This document shows, piece after piece, positions 7,822-16,470 of a DNA stretch of 47,424 nucleotides. Within the stretch, counting starts at the first letter, position 1; the number at the start of each line of letters is the position of its first letter. The position numbers were made by a program, and so were the translations under genes. Location of the stretch: contig NZ_FPCC01000022.1 of the NCBI RefSeq assembly GCF_900116875.1, positions 1 to 47,424 of the forward strand, read 5' to 3'. Under the pieces are notes generated by a model, which had not been told where the DNA came from, ran no database searches, and was given only the letters and a program-made list of their open reading frames with translations. The DNA is from Butyrivibrio sp. INlla21 (GTDB lineage Bacteria > Bacillota > Clostridia > Lachnospirales > Lachnospiraceae).

Positions 7822-9705
7822 ATGAACAAAGAAGAGTATTTGGAAGTTTATCGTCACTCACTGGCACACATTCTCGCTAAGGCTGTTATTGAGCTTTACG
7901 GAAAAGAAGTACAGTACGCTATAGGACCTCAGATCGATGACGGCTGCTATTACGATTTTGTACTTCCCAAGGCAGTAACACAGGATGATTTCAAGACCAT
8001 CGAAGATAAGATGCGCGAGATCATCAAGAGAAGAGAAGATTTCACACGTAAAGAAGTTTCAAGAGCCGAGGCGCTTGAAATGTTCAAGGATCAGAAGTTC
8101 AAGACAGAACTTATTCAGGATCTTCCCGAAGATGAAATTTTGACAGTATATTATACAGGCGATGATTATGTAGATCTTTGCCGCGGACCTCACGTAGGTA
8201 ACTCTCAGGAGCTTATGAATGCAGCTTATCAGATCAAGGCTGTATCCGGAGCATACTGGAGAGGTGATGAAAAGAGAGACCAGCTCTCAAGAATTTATCT
8301 CTATGCTTTTCCGAGTAAGGATGAGCTCAAGAAGCACATCAAGATGATCCAGGAAGCTATGGAGAGAGACCACAAAAAGATTGGTGCACAGCTTGATCTC
8401 TTCATGTTTGATGAGACAGCTCCCGGAATGCCTTACTGGCTTCCCAGAGGATGGAAGATGTATCAGGCGCTTCTTAAGTACTCCAGAGAAGTGCAGGAGA
8501 GACACGGCTACACAGAGATCGCCGCTCCTCTTGTAAACAACAAGAAGCTTTGGCTTATCAGCGGTCACTGGGCACACTATGTAAACAACATGTTCATGGT
8601 ACCCGGTGTATCAGGATGGCTCAAGGCTGACGCTGAAGTTCCCGGAATCCTCGAGAACATCAACGAGCCCGCAGAAGAGCCCAAGAACATCAAGATTCAG
8701 GCAGGTTCTGTTCTCTATAATCGTGAACAGGATGACACCATGGCCGCTAAGCCCATGAACTGCCCCAATGCCATGATGACATATAAGAGAACCAATCACT
8801 CCTACAAGGAGCTTCCTATCCGTTACAGTGAGTACGATGTACTTCACCGTAAGGAGAAGTCCGGACAGATGAACGGTCTTTTCCGTGTACAGGAGTTCCG
8901 TCAGGATGATGACCATACATTCGTAATGGAGTCTCAGATAAAAGAGGAGATTGCAGACGTAATCGCTATTGCAGATGAGATCTACTCCACATTCGGTGTT
9001 ACATACAGAGCAGAGTTCTCAACAAGACCCGAGGACTTCATGGGTGACATCGAAGTTTGGAACAGAGCCGAGGCTGCTCTTAAGGAAATCCTTGATGAGA
9101 AGTACGGCGAGGGCGGATACGAGATCAACGAAGGTGACGGTGCTTTCTACGGACCCAAGATTGACCTTCAGATCAAGGACGCGCTCGGAAGAGAGTGGCA
9201 GTGCGGAACTGTACAGCTCGACTTCCAGCTTCCTCATAACTTCGGACTTACATATCAGGCTCAGGACGGAACAATGCAGATGCCTGTCGTAATCCACAGA
9301 GCTATCTACGGATCACTTGAGAGATTCATCGGTATCATTATCGAGAACTTCAAGGGTGTATTCCCCTTCTGGCTCAGCCCTTATCAGGTAGGTATCGTAC
9401 CTATCCGTGTGGAGCACAATGAGTATGCCAAGAAGGTAGAAGAAGCTCTTATGAATGCCGGAATCCGTGTTGAGGCTGATTACTCAGACAACAACATGAA
9501 AGAGAAGATCAAGAAGTTTAAGAACTACAAAGATCCGTACATCATCGTTGTTGGTGATAAGGAAGCACAGGAGAACACAGTATCCATCAACGTTCGCGGT
9601 TCCAACAAGCAGGTTCAGAACGTACCTCTTGAGGCACTTGTTGAGATGTGCAAAAAGATGAATGAGGAGCATACACTTGAACTTATCGACAGCTACGAAG
9701 CGTGA
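7822..9705 (+). CDS. thrS: Threonyl-tRNA synthetase without TGS domain
   Basis: A 627-aa class II synthetase that charges tRNA-Thr. The start at 7822 is chosen because GAAGGAG lies seven bases before it; an in-frame ATG at 7786 has no such site. The N-terminal TGS domain is missing: the protein opens directly in the editing domain. Editing residues H12, H16, C120 and H124 are present. The catalytic zinc ligands C314, H365 and H492 are also present. Residues about 260-308 form an insertion of some 40 residues compared with E. coli ThrS, just before KPMNC. The anticodon-binding domain ends the protein. No T-box leader is visible upstream. Confidence 0.93.
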   Translation: MNKEEYLEVYRHSLAHILAKAVIELYGKEVQYAIGPQIDDGCYYDFVLPKAVTQDDFKTIEDKMREIIKRREDFTRKEVSRAEALEMFKDQKFKTELIQDLPEDEILTVYYTGDDYVDLCRGPHVGNSQELMNAAYQIKAVSGAYWRGDEKRDQLSRIYLYAFPSKDELKKHIKMIQEAMERDHKKIGAQLDLFMFDETAPGMPYWLPRGWKMYQALLKYSREVQERHGYTEIAAPLVNNKKLWLISGHWAHYVNNMFMVPGVSGWLKADAEVPGILENINEPAEEPKNIKIQAGSVLYNREQDDTMAAKPMNCPNAMMTYKRTNHSYKELPIRYSEYDVLHRKEKSGQMNGLFRVQEFRQDDDHTFVMESQIKEEIADVIAIADEIYSTFGVTYRAEFSTRPEDFMGDIEVWNRAEAALKEILDEKYGEGGYEINEGDGAFYGPKIDLQIKDALGREWQCGTVQLDFQLPHNFGLTYQAQDGTMQMPVVIHRAIYGSLERFIGIIIENFKGVFPFWLSPYQVGIVPIRVEHNEYAKKVEEALMNAGIRVEADYSDNNMKEKIKKFKNYKDPYIIVVGDKEAQENTVSINVRGSNKQVQNVPLEALVEMCKKMNEEHTLELIDSYEA

Positions 9706-11434
9706 TAAATTTATAGGCATAGCTTTTTTTGGCCTGACCATATATTTTTTGGTCAGGTCATTTATCTTGTCGTGGTCCATTGATATATGGTACGACGAGC
9801 TTTTTTCCATGGAGTTTTCTTCTTGTTCGGTAAAAGAGCTTGTGGCTTATACCGCGCGCGATGTGCACCCTCCGCTTTATTATATGATCGTAAGATTCGT
9901 GACTTTGTTATTTAAGGGCTTAGGTCTTACAAACTTCGGAGGCGGCGGTATCGTGCCTGTTGAGACGGTAGCCAAGATCGTATCAATCATACCGTTTATC
10001 TTACTTATTATCTATGCGCTTACCAATATAAGAAAAAACTTCGGATGGCTGACCGCAGGACTGTTTTCTTTTGCGGTTGTGACAATGCCGGGGCTTCCCG
10101 AGTACACGACCGAGATCAGAATGTACAGCTGGGCAATATTCTTCGTTACGGCTACGCTCCTTCACGGCTTTAATCTGGTAAGGAGTATGGCGCGCGGGAT
10201 TGCCTCTGCGAAAGAGGATGGCAAGGCCGGAAACGGTGGCAGATTGTGGGATGTCGTAAACGGCGCCGCGATGTTTTTCTACGCGGTCTGTGCTTCATAC
10301 ACACATTACTATGCCGCGGTAGCTATCGGCGCGATCTACTTCATGATCTTTGTGTGGATGCTGAAGGCGTTTGTGATGAACATGAAGGCGCGTAGGAAAG
10401 ATGCAAAAGAAGATTTGAAAGCCGATGGCACGAGCAGTGCAAAGCGAGGCGTATATAACTTCCGTCCGCTTGCGGTCGTTGTGATAACCGCGAATCTGGT
10501 GATCGCGGCATATATTCCGTGGGCGTCGGCTCTTTTGTCCCAGGTAAATGCGGTGAGCAACAACTACTGGATTCAGCCCGTCGGACTTCATACACTTGGA
10601 AGCTGTGCCAAGTACATGTTCAGCGGATACTTTGTAAATCCCAAGATTGCTGCTGCAAGTGCAGTGATACTTGTGTTACTTATCGCAATCATATTTGTGA
10701 CAGTGGTACTTGAGCTTCTTAAGGTTAAGAAGGGACCCACAGCTTATTCATACGTTGCTTTCTGGGTGCTTCCGATGCTGGTATTTGTTGGATTACTTGC
10801 TTCAGTTATCATCAGACCCGTGTTCGTAAACAGATATATGGTTCCTGCGTTTGGAGCCTTTTGGCTCGCTGTTTCGATAGCAATCGGAAATATATTCGCC
10901 TCAATTTCTTTTAAGGGTGTAAAAGAGAAAATAACGGCAATTACGGCGATATTACTCTCATTAGCCATGCTCGTAGTCGGAATTGTTGATTTTAGGGCTT
11001 TCATTGGTAACGAAAAATATCGTATAGTAAATATGGTCAAGACCGCAGAACTTTTTGAAGGACTTGATGAGGATACGATCATAATCAGTAACTTTGATCA
11101 TGTGCAGGCTCTTTTGTCCTACTATCTTAATGAGAACGGAATCGCCGGTGCATATAGGGGCGATACGCCTGCGCCTTATTCGATCTATCTTTACAAGGCG
11201 GAAGCGGAGCCGCTGATAAAAGAGAATGTTCCGGGCCTATATTCTATCGAGGATTCCGCGGACATCTACAATTATCTGGAAGCGGGTAAAAAAGTTCTTT
11301 TCCTCGGAAGCTTTAACAGCAGAGAAGTTCTGCTTGAAGAGTGGAAAAACGACTACGGTATAACCTACGAGAACAAGGGAAGTTACCTGATGGAACGCTA
11401 TTGGTTCGATGTATTCGAACTGGCAATACAATGA
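9662..11434 (+). CDS. GT-C membrane glycosyltransferase (GT39/ArnT-like)
   Basis: A 590-aa protein with about twelve membrane helices and a soluble C-terminal domain of about 130 residues. The first extracytoplasmic loop has DIWYDELFS (D45, E46) and then DVHPPLYY, the acidic and His-Pro-Pro motifs of family 39 and ArnT/PMT-type enzymes that take sugars from polyprenyl phosphate. The acceptor is unknown. The only ATG before the first helix is at 9662, inside the last 44 bases of thrS, so the two genes overlap and are probably translationally coupled; a TTG at 9677 is a less likely alternative. Confidence 0.72.
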   Translation: MRSIHLNLSTATKRDKFIGIAFFGLTIYFLVRSFILSWSIDIWYDELFSMEFSSCSVKELVAYTARDVHPPLYYMIVRFVTLLFKGLGLTNFGGGGIVPVETVAKIVSIIPFILLIIYALTNIRKNFGWLTAGLFSFAVVTMPGLPEYTTEIRMYSWAIFFVTATLLHGFNLVRSMARGIASAKEDGKAGNGGRLWDVVNGAAMFFYAVCASYTHYYAAVAIGAIYFMIFVWMLKAFVMNMKARRKDAKEDLKADGTSSAKRGVYNFRPLAVVVITANLVIAAYIPWASALLSQVNAVSNNYWIQPVGLHTLGSCAKYMFSGYFVNPKIAAASAVILVLLIAIIFVTVVLELLKVKKGPTAYSYVAFWVLPMLVFVGLLASVIIRPVFVNRYMVPAFGAFWLAVSIAIGNIFASISFKGVKEKITAITAILLSLAMLVVGIVDFRAFIGNEKYRIVNMVKTAELFEGLDEDTIIISNFDHVQALLSYYLNENGIAGAYRGDTPAPYSIYLYKAEAEPLIKENVPGLYSIEDSADIYNYLEAGKKVLFLGSFNSREVLLEEWKNDYGITYENKGSYLMERYWFDVFELAIQ

Positions 11435-11450
11435 TGATTCGGAGAAAAAT

Positions 11451-12053
11451 ATGCTCAGAATAAAGAAAAGATTATTGGTATCGATTTTAACAATGACATT
11501 TATGACGGCGTTCTTAAGTGATGCGAGCGCTGTTTCGGCGCATGCCGAGGAGGAGCTTAAGCCTGCCAAGCAGTGCACTTTTGTGATTCCGTCGCGTTTT
11601 AAGCCGAGCAGTGAGAAGAATCTTTTTATCGATAATAGCTATCCCATGGAGTCGGGTTCGATCAAGTACAGCGTTTATTATAACGGCATGGACATCGTAA
11701 TGACCAACAGGGAGAGAGAAGAGGCTGAGAAGAAGGCCGAAGAAAAGGTGATAGACAGTTCCGGAGAGCTGACCAAGAAGGAATACGAGGAGCTTCTTTC
11801 CGCGAATTACAACAAAGAGTACGGAACGGATGTCGGCTACAAGGTTTCTGCATTTGATACCATAGAGATCGACGGTTTCCCCGGTTACAAGATAGAAGCC
11901 AGTTACAAGGTCGGAGATGAGGAACCGATATATCAGACTGTTTACATGATACGTTCCAAATTCAGAACCTTTACTATAATTTATCAGCGCGCCGAGGACG
12001 ATGAGTGCTCGGAAAGCTTTGAAAAGAGCGCTGAGACGATTCATGTTATGTAA
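11451..12053 (+). CDS. Secreted protein of unknown function
   Basis: A 200-aa exported protein. The start at 11451 follows CGGAGAAAAAT and gives a clean signal peptide: a basic MLRIKKR end, a hydrophobic core and a likely cleavage after VSAHA near residue 32. The mature part is acidic and contains KKAEEKV and a Tyr-rich C-terminal half with alternating strands (FPGYKIEASYKV, YQTVYMI, FRTFTIIY). This resembles the small beta-sheet domains of secreted proteins of the PsbP or DUF1795 type, but I do not recognise a family with certainty. It lies 16 bases after the glycosyltransferase and ends at a terminator. Confidence 0.6.
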   Translation: MLRIKKRLLVSILTMTFMTAFLSDASAVSAHAEEELKPAKQCTFVIPSRFKPSSEKNLFIDNSYPMESGSIKYSVYYNGMDIVMTNREREEAEKKAEEKVIDSSGELTKKEYEELLSANYNKEYGTDVGYKVSAFDTIEIDGFPGYKIEASYKVGDEEPIYQTVYMIRSKFRTFTIIYQRAEDDECSESFEKSAETIHVM

Positions 12054-12065
12054 TAGAAAAAATGT

Positions 12066-12105
12066 AAAGCCCACGCTATGGATTAACAAAGCGTGGGCTT
12101 TTTAT
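12066..12105 (+). terminator. Terminator of the glycosyltransferase operon
   Basis: AAAGCCCACGC (12066-12076) pairs with GCGTGGGCTTT (12091-12101), followed by more T. The strong GC stem and T-run make it convincing. Confidence 0.88.
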
Positions 12106-12112
12106 ATGTCGA

Positions 12113-12145
12113 ATGATCACAGTGGGGGTGGGGGTTAGTGATCAT
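12113..12145. repeat. 8-bp inverted repeat with G-rich spacer
   Basis: ATGATCAC (12113-12120) and GTGATCAT (12138-12145) flank a 17-base spacer with two runs of five G on the plus strand. It lies between two convergent genes, after the terminator. The function is unknown. Confidence 0.4.
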
Positions 12146-12231
12146 CCGATGTCAGATGGGGAATTATTTTCTTCAATTCTGCCATATTCTTTCATAAGTT
12201 TCAATGCTCCGCAGTAACCATCTTTAGTAAA

Positions 12232-15036
12232 TCAGTGTAAAAATTCAATTGATTTAAGACTGCCTTCGCCGGTACCTTTAAATACGAGGTAGAGGGCGTG
12301 GGTTCCGCTAAGTTTACCGGCAAAGCGGCACTCGCCGGATGCCCAGATGTTGGTGAAGTCTACCGGGATCTTACCGAGAGGATCGCCTGTCAGAGATGTT
12401 CTTACTTCGAAATCACCTTTAAAGTAGCCTCTTGTCTTAATACGAAGTCCCGTTACATCTTTAAGGTCGAAATATTTAAAGCCGATCGTTGTTGTATCAA
12501 CAATAGCCTTGATATGTCCCGGAGCGCAGTAGTCATCGCCACCTTCCTGGATAACTCTGGGACAGGATGCCTCGACGTACATCTTGTGTTCATCCGTAAA
12601 GATGTTGCAGGCAAGGTAAGCGGGATATTCGCCGATATCGGAGAGTGGTCCGCCGTTAAGTCCGCAGGATGTGATCTCAACCTGAGGGATTGATCCGTCT
12701 TCTTTTACAGTGAGCTTCTCGGCGCAGCCTTGTCTGCTGTACCATGTTCCGTTCGTATGTCTGTGATAGAAGATGTACCAATCGTCACCGATCTTCTCAA
12801 TGCTTCCGTGATTGTTGGCACCGTAAGCACTCGGAAGCTCGGCCTCTTTATAAGTTCCGATATGCATGTCGCAGTTACTTACAATAACTCCGCCGTAGGA
12901 AAAAGGTCCTTCGGGAGATTTCGAAGTAGCATAACAAAGCTCGTGCATTACTTCGGAAGAGTAGATGAAGTAATAAGTATCTTTTATTTTCCTGATAGAA
13001 GGTGCTTCGAAGAAAGCGTGGCCTTCATAGGGAGTTCCCTCGCTGTAGCAGTTACCGGGGGCTACAAATACGGGAGGCTTAATTATCGTGAGCATGTCTC
13101 TTCCAAGAACGGTGAGCATGGCGCCGTGTCTTGATCTATCTCCCTGTCCGCAGAAACCTGTGAAAAGATAAGTCAGGTCACCCTCTGTCATTACGCCGGG
13201 ATCGAACTGAGGCTCATCTGTTTCTTTGTCGCCGAGTTTGGTTCCGTCTTCGTAGTGTACGTAGCCGTAAAACTCATAGTGGCCTGCGGGAGTGTCACTG
13301 ACTGCAACGGAGACAACGGATACTTTATCAAGCACATAATAAAGATAATATCTTCCGTCGGGACCAACCGTTACATCGGGAGCGTACAGGCACATGTGTC
13401 CGTCTTTATTAAGAGGGTCGCTTGTCTTTTCGTATATGACGCCCTCGTATTTCCAATTGCCGAGATCGTTAACGGGAGCGGACCAGCACACGTAATCGCC
13501 GAGGCAGAAAGTCTCTCCGCCGTAGAGATCGTGTGAACCGTAGATGTAGATCCTATCACCGAATACGTAAGGCTCTCCGTCGGGAATATATTCCCAAGAA
13601 GGAAGGTACGGATTGACCGCCTGCTTTCTTGAGTTTTGTCTGATACCGCCTTCTATGCAAGGAGTCGCACCGCAACCGAGGAACTCCATTTCTGCTTTAT
13701 TTTCAAGTGTATAAGGTTCCCAAGTGGGAAGGAGTTCGTTGTCGCAGCCCTTGCCGTTGGGATTTCCTGTCTTTACAAAGTTTGCGAAATAGTCGCACAT
13801 CTGCTTTGCAAGATCGTAGTGTCTTCCTTTGTAGAAGCGGCGGCACTTTGTGATCGAATTAAAGAAGAACCACAGGTCGCATGAATGGAATGTTCCGGGA
13901 TAGGGCTCTTTTTTATCTCCGTCCGAAGGAATATCGGGATCGAAGCGATAGTAGTAGAAATCCTGCTTGCTGCCTTGCTTCTGAGCGCCGGCGATCACAT
14001 TCTTTATCGAATGCTCAACCGCGTTGACGCCGCCTATGATAAATTCATCCGAAGTATTTCCGAGAAGAATGGGAACGTTAAGGCTCTTTCCTTCTTTAAG
14101 AGCCTGAGTGGGATTGCCCGTAACGAACTTGTCGTCTTTTACGGGGAAGCATCTTCCGATTCCCAGTAGATTATCTCCGTTTTCGGATGTGACATATTCA
14201 TTATATTTAGACAAAAGATCTTTTGCGGAAAGCTTCTTTGCTTCTTCAAGCCCCGCGATACCTGCGATTTTAAAGAATGCTTCACCCTTCTTTTCCGCTT
14301 CCGAAAGAGAAAGAGGAGAGAAGATATCTGCGTCTTTGTCGGGAAGCTCGATAACACCGCTGAAGATCGCTGCTCTTTTTATAAAAGAATTATCTCCTGT
14401 GCAGGCAAGCTGATTGAGCACGCTTCCGCCACCTGCGGACTGGCCTGCGATCGTGATCATGTCGGGGTCTCCTCCGAATGCCGCTATATTATCATGAACC
14501 CAGTTGATCGCAAGTCTCTGATCAAGGAGACCGAAGTTACTTGGAGCATCAGGTGAATCCGCTGTTATCTCGGGATGAGAAAGGAAACCAAAAACAGCGA
14601 GTCTGTAATTAAGAGAAACAACGACGATACCTCTGCTTGCAAGCTGCTCGCCGTCAAATTCCATTTCTGATGAATAGCCCCACTGGAATGCTCCGCCGTG
14701 AATCCATACAAGTACGGGAAGCTTTTCGCCGGCTCTTTTGGCGGGTGTCCAGATATTGAGATATAAGCTGTCTTCGCTCATGGGAACATCGGGATCGACG
14801 AACCACTCGCGTGATGTTATGTCATCACCGACTCCGGGCTGATCCTGATATGAAATGGGAGCGAATTCAAAGGCTTTAAACACGCCGTCCCAGTTCTTGG
14901 CGGGCTGCGGTGCTCTGAATCTGTTCTCGCCTACAGGGGGCAGAGCATAAGGAATTCCTTTGTAAACCGTGATCCTTGGGTCTGTGCCCGGAAGACCCTG
15001 TATTTCCCCATTTTTTACCGTTGTATTTCTAAGCAT
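12232..15036 (-). CDS. Carboxylesterase type B fused to GH43 and CBM6-like domain
   Basis: A 934-aa, three-part protein with no signal peptide. Residues 1-475 are a type B carboxylesterase: HGGAFQWG oxyanion region, nucleophile S200 in AGQSAGG, acid at D330/E331 in GNTSDEF, and H384 in FHSCDLWF. Residues about 480-790 are a GH43 five-bladed propeller, with D486 in PDGEP as likely base, D554 in YAPDV as modulator and E677 in FFEAPS as acid. Residues about 795-934 look like a CBM6-type beta-sandwich. The most likely job is intracellular removal of ester groups and xylosyl or arabinosyl units from imported xylan oligosaccharides. AAGGAG stands before the ATG. The gene appears to be a single unit. 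Confidence 0.85.
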   Translation of the reverse strand: MLRNTTVKNGEIQGLPGTDPRITVYKGIPYALPPVGENRFRAPQPAKNWDGVFKAFEFAPISYQDQPGVGDDITSREWFVDPDVPMSEDSLYLNIWTPAKRAGEKLPVLVWIHGGAFQWGYSSEMEFDGEQLASRGIVVVSLNYRLAVFGFLSHPEITADSPDAPSNFGLLDQRLAINWVHDNIAAFGGDPDMITIAGQSAGGGSVLNQLACTGDNSFIKRAAIFSGVIELPDKDADIFSPLSLSEAEKKGEAFFKIAGIAGLEEAKKLSAKDLLSKYNEYVTSENGDNLLGIGRCFPVKDDKFVTGNPTQALKEGKSLNVPILLGNTSDEFIIGGVNAVEHSIKNVIAGAQKQGSKQDFYYYRFDPDIPSDGDKKEPYPGTFHSCDLWFFFNSITKCRRFYKGRHYDLAKQMCDYFANFVKTGNPNGKGCDNELLPTWEPYTLENKAEMEFLGCGATPCIEGGIRQNSRKQAVNPYLPSWEYIPDGEPYVFGDRIYIYGSHDLYGGETFCLGDYVCWSAPVNDLGNWKYEGVIYEKTSDPLNKDGHMCLYAPDVTVGPDGRYYLYYVLDKVSVVSVAVSDTPAGHYEFYGYVHYEDGTKLGDKETDEPQFDPGVMTEGDLTYLFTGFCGQGDRSRHGAMLTVLGRDMLTIIKPPVFVAPGNCYSEGTPYEGHAFFEAPSIRKIKDTYYFIYSSEVMHELCYATSKSPEGPFSYGGVIVSNCDMHIGTYKEAELPSAYGANNHGSIEKIGDDWYIFYHRHTNGTWYSRQGCAEKLTVKEDGSIPQVEITSCGLNGGPLSDIGEYPAYLACNIFTDEHKMYVEASCPRVIQEGGDDYCAPGHIKAIVDTTTIGFKYFDLKDVTGLRIKTRGYFKGDFEVRTSLTGDPLGKIPVDFTNIWASGECRFAGKLSGTHALYLVFKGTGEGSLKSIEFLH

Positions 15037-15167
15037 AACCTTCTCCTTAGCTGCGTTTTATTTTAGTCGTAACCATGAGTATATTTTATATTGCAACAAA
15101 CTTTTTTATCCAGTCATAAAGTGCGATTTGATGGTTAAAGATTGCGGACTTTTTGGAAAAACGGACA

Positions 15168-15210
15168 TAAAAAAAGAAGCAGCTTATGCATTATGCGTAC
15201 GCTGCTTCCA
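15168..15210 (-). terminator. Terminator overlapping the end of the flavodoxin gene
   Basis: On the minus strand GAAGCAGC (15208-15201) pairs with GCTGCTTC (15183-15176) and is followed by seven T. The left arm is formed by the last codons of the gene and the stop codon lies in the loop. Confidence 0.75.
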
Positions 15211-15733
15211 GTTCTTTTATTTTCTTTTGAACTTCTTCCGCAAAGATGCGGGCTTTTAACAGATCTTGTCTGTCGGGATGTGATGCGGCGTCATCGAACT
15301 GACTTAGCATGTAGTCGATCATGCTGTCCTCGCATTTTCCGCGGCAGGACTCATATTTGTTTCTGATCTGATATGGCATTTTTCCCTGGCAGAAAAACGA
15401 TCCCATATAGTTGTTGTCACTTGGGAGCCAAACCAGGGCGTTCTGCTCAAGATTCTTGTAATAGCTGTCTGTGTTTCCGAGACCACACGTTCCAAAGATG
15501 GCAACGTTTTTGTTGTGAAGCGATGAGATGATATCTATTATCTCAAGACTGCATGAGCCTCTGTTGGCCCAAAATCCGATAAACACATTTTCGGCATCAA
15601 GTCTTCCGTTCCAGCTGCGAACGTTAACGATCTTTTTCTTACAGCCGGAAACCGGTAGTGCATTATAAAGTTCTTCTGCCAGTAGTTTGGTGTTACCCGT
15701 TTCGCTGGCATAAACGATCAAGTATTTTTCCAT
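15191..15733 (-). CDS. BilS-like flavodoxin
   Basis: A flavodoxin-fold protein of about 180 residues that probably carries FMN. The N-terminal YASETGNTKLLAEEL is the phosphate-binding loop; FIGFWANRGSC and IFGTCGLG are the second and third loops, and GSFFCQGKM follows. This pattern matches the flavodoxin family called BilS, whose founding members support the bilirubin reductase BilR, but no BilR is in the window and the family is much wider than that role. The start is either ATG 15733 or the GTG at 15739, which overlaps the upstream stop as GTGA. It is cotranscribed with the zinc-ribbon membrane protein. Confidence 0.75.
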   Translation of the reverse strand: MEKYLIVYASETGNTKLLAEELYNALPVSGCKKKIVNVRSWNGRLDAENVFIGFWANRGSCSLEIIDIISSLHNKNVAIFGTCGLGNTDSYYKNLEQNALVWLPSDNNYMGSFFCQGKMPYQIRNKYESCRGKCEDSMIDYMLSQFDDAASHPDRQDLLKARIFAEEVQKKIKELEAAYA

Positions 15734-15735
15734 AG

Positions 15736-16140
15736 TCACGACTTCTTCTTAAATTCTGTCAAACATTTAGGGCATCTTATTATTATTTGTCCTTTTCCTC
15801 GGGGTATACGTATCTTCTGACTGCAGTTAGGACATGTGTATATATGGTATTTACTGCGCATTAAGAAATCCGAACCGGTGCGCTTAAATAGTCCCGTTAT
15901 CTTTTTTAATACTCTTTCAAAGCGTTCATTCTCTCTGTACCTTGCTGAGATATTGTGTGATAAGAGTCTGTAACAGCTGTACGCCAGAAGGGCTACCGCG
16001 ATGTAATACAGAAATCCAAACGGCGTACATATCGATACAATAAGATTTACAACTGCCAATATCAAAAGAAACCGAGTGAGCTTATCCGTTCCGTATGAAC
16101 CGTAGCGGCCTTGGAAAAAGCGAGAGAAAAAGTTTCTCAT
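15736..16140 (-). CDS. Small membrane protein with C-terminal zinc ribbon
   Basis: A 134-aa protein. Residues about 22-60 contain two adjacent hydrophobic helices with a short turn. A basic linker follows, and the C-terminus has a zinc ribbon, CPNCSQKIRIPRGKG then CPKC, of the type seen in YjdM or zinc_ribbon_5 proteins. The ribbon is probably cytoplasmic. The function is unknown. AAGGAGA lies before the ATG. The gene is joined to the flavodoxin by a one- to four-base overlap, which suggests a shared role, perhaps in redox or metal handling, but that is inference. Confidence 0.65.
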   Translation of the reverse strand: MRNFFSRFFQGRYGSYGTDKLTRFLLILAVVNLIVSICTPFGFLYYIAVALLAYSCYRLLSHNISARYRENERFERVLKKITGLFKRTGSDFLMRSKYHIYTCPNCSQKIRIPRGKGQIIIRCPKCLTEFKKKS

Positions 16141-16470
16141 TTCCTGGTCTCCTTTTATATTTTTTTATGTGGAAGTCAGCTTATATAATGAAAAAACGGT
16201 GCCCAACTTCCACCGTTACAATGATTTTATGCTGGCAGAAGCCAAAATACAATGAATATAAGGGGAAATTAGTATTAAAAAACTGTAAAATAGCATAAAC
16301 ACTTATGTTGCAAAAACGGTCGTTTTTAATATGAGCAATTATTGCAAAGTTCTTGTCGGTTGATTATTAGTGCTGAAATAAATATAATGATATAAGCCGT
16401 TTCTTTGATTTTTTGATTCGGATTAATGCAAAGAAATAAATATTTTTGAGATAACACCGGGGAGGTCCTT
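16141..16470. other. Divergent intergenic region before trkA
   Basis: These 330 AT-rich bases hold no gene that I can support. They contain an inverted repeat GTGGAAGT/ACTTCCAC (16169-16176, 16206-16213) around an AT-rich stretch close to the zinc-ribbon gene, and a good promoter for trkA further right. The repeat could be an operator or a leader hairpin of the minus-strand operon. Confidence 0.5.
16360..16388 (+). promoter_or_regulatory. SigA-type promoter of trkA-trkH
   Basis: TTGATT (16360-16365), a 17-base spacer and a perfect TATAAT (16383-16388). It lies 82 bases before the trkA start. Confidence 0.7.

Noticed and set aside
13885..14413. Plus-strand frames inside the esterase-GH43 gene
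   Set aside because: They are antisense to the catalytic domain, and their composition is not protein-like.
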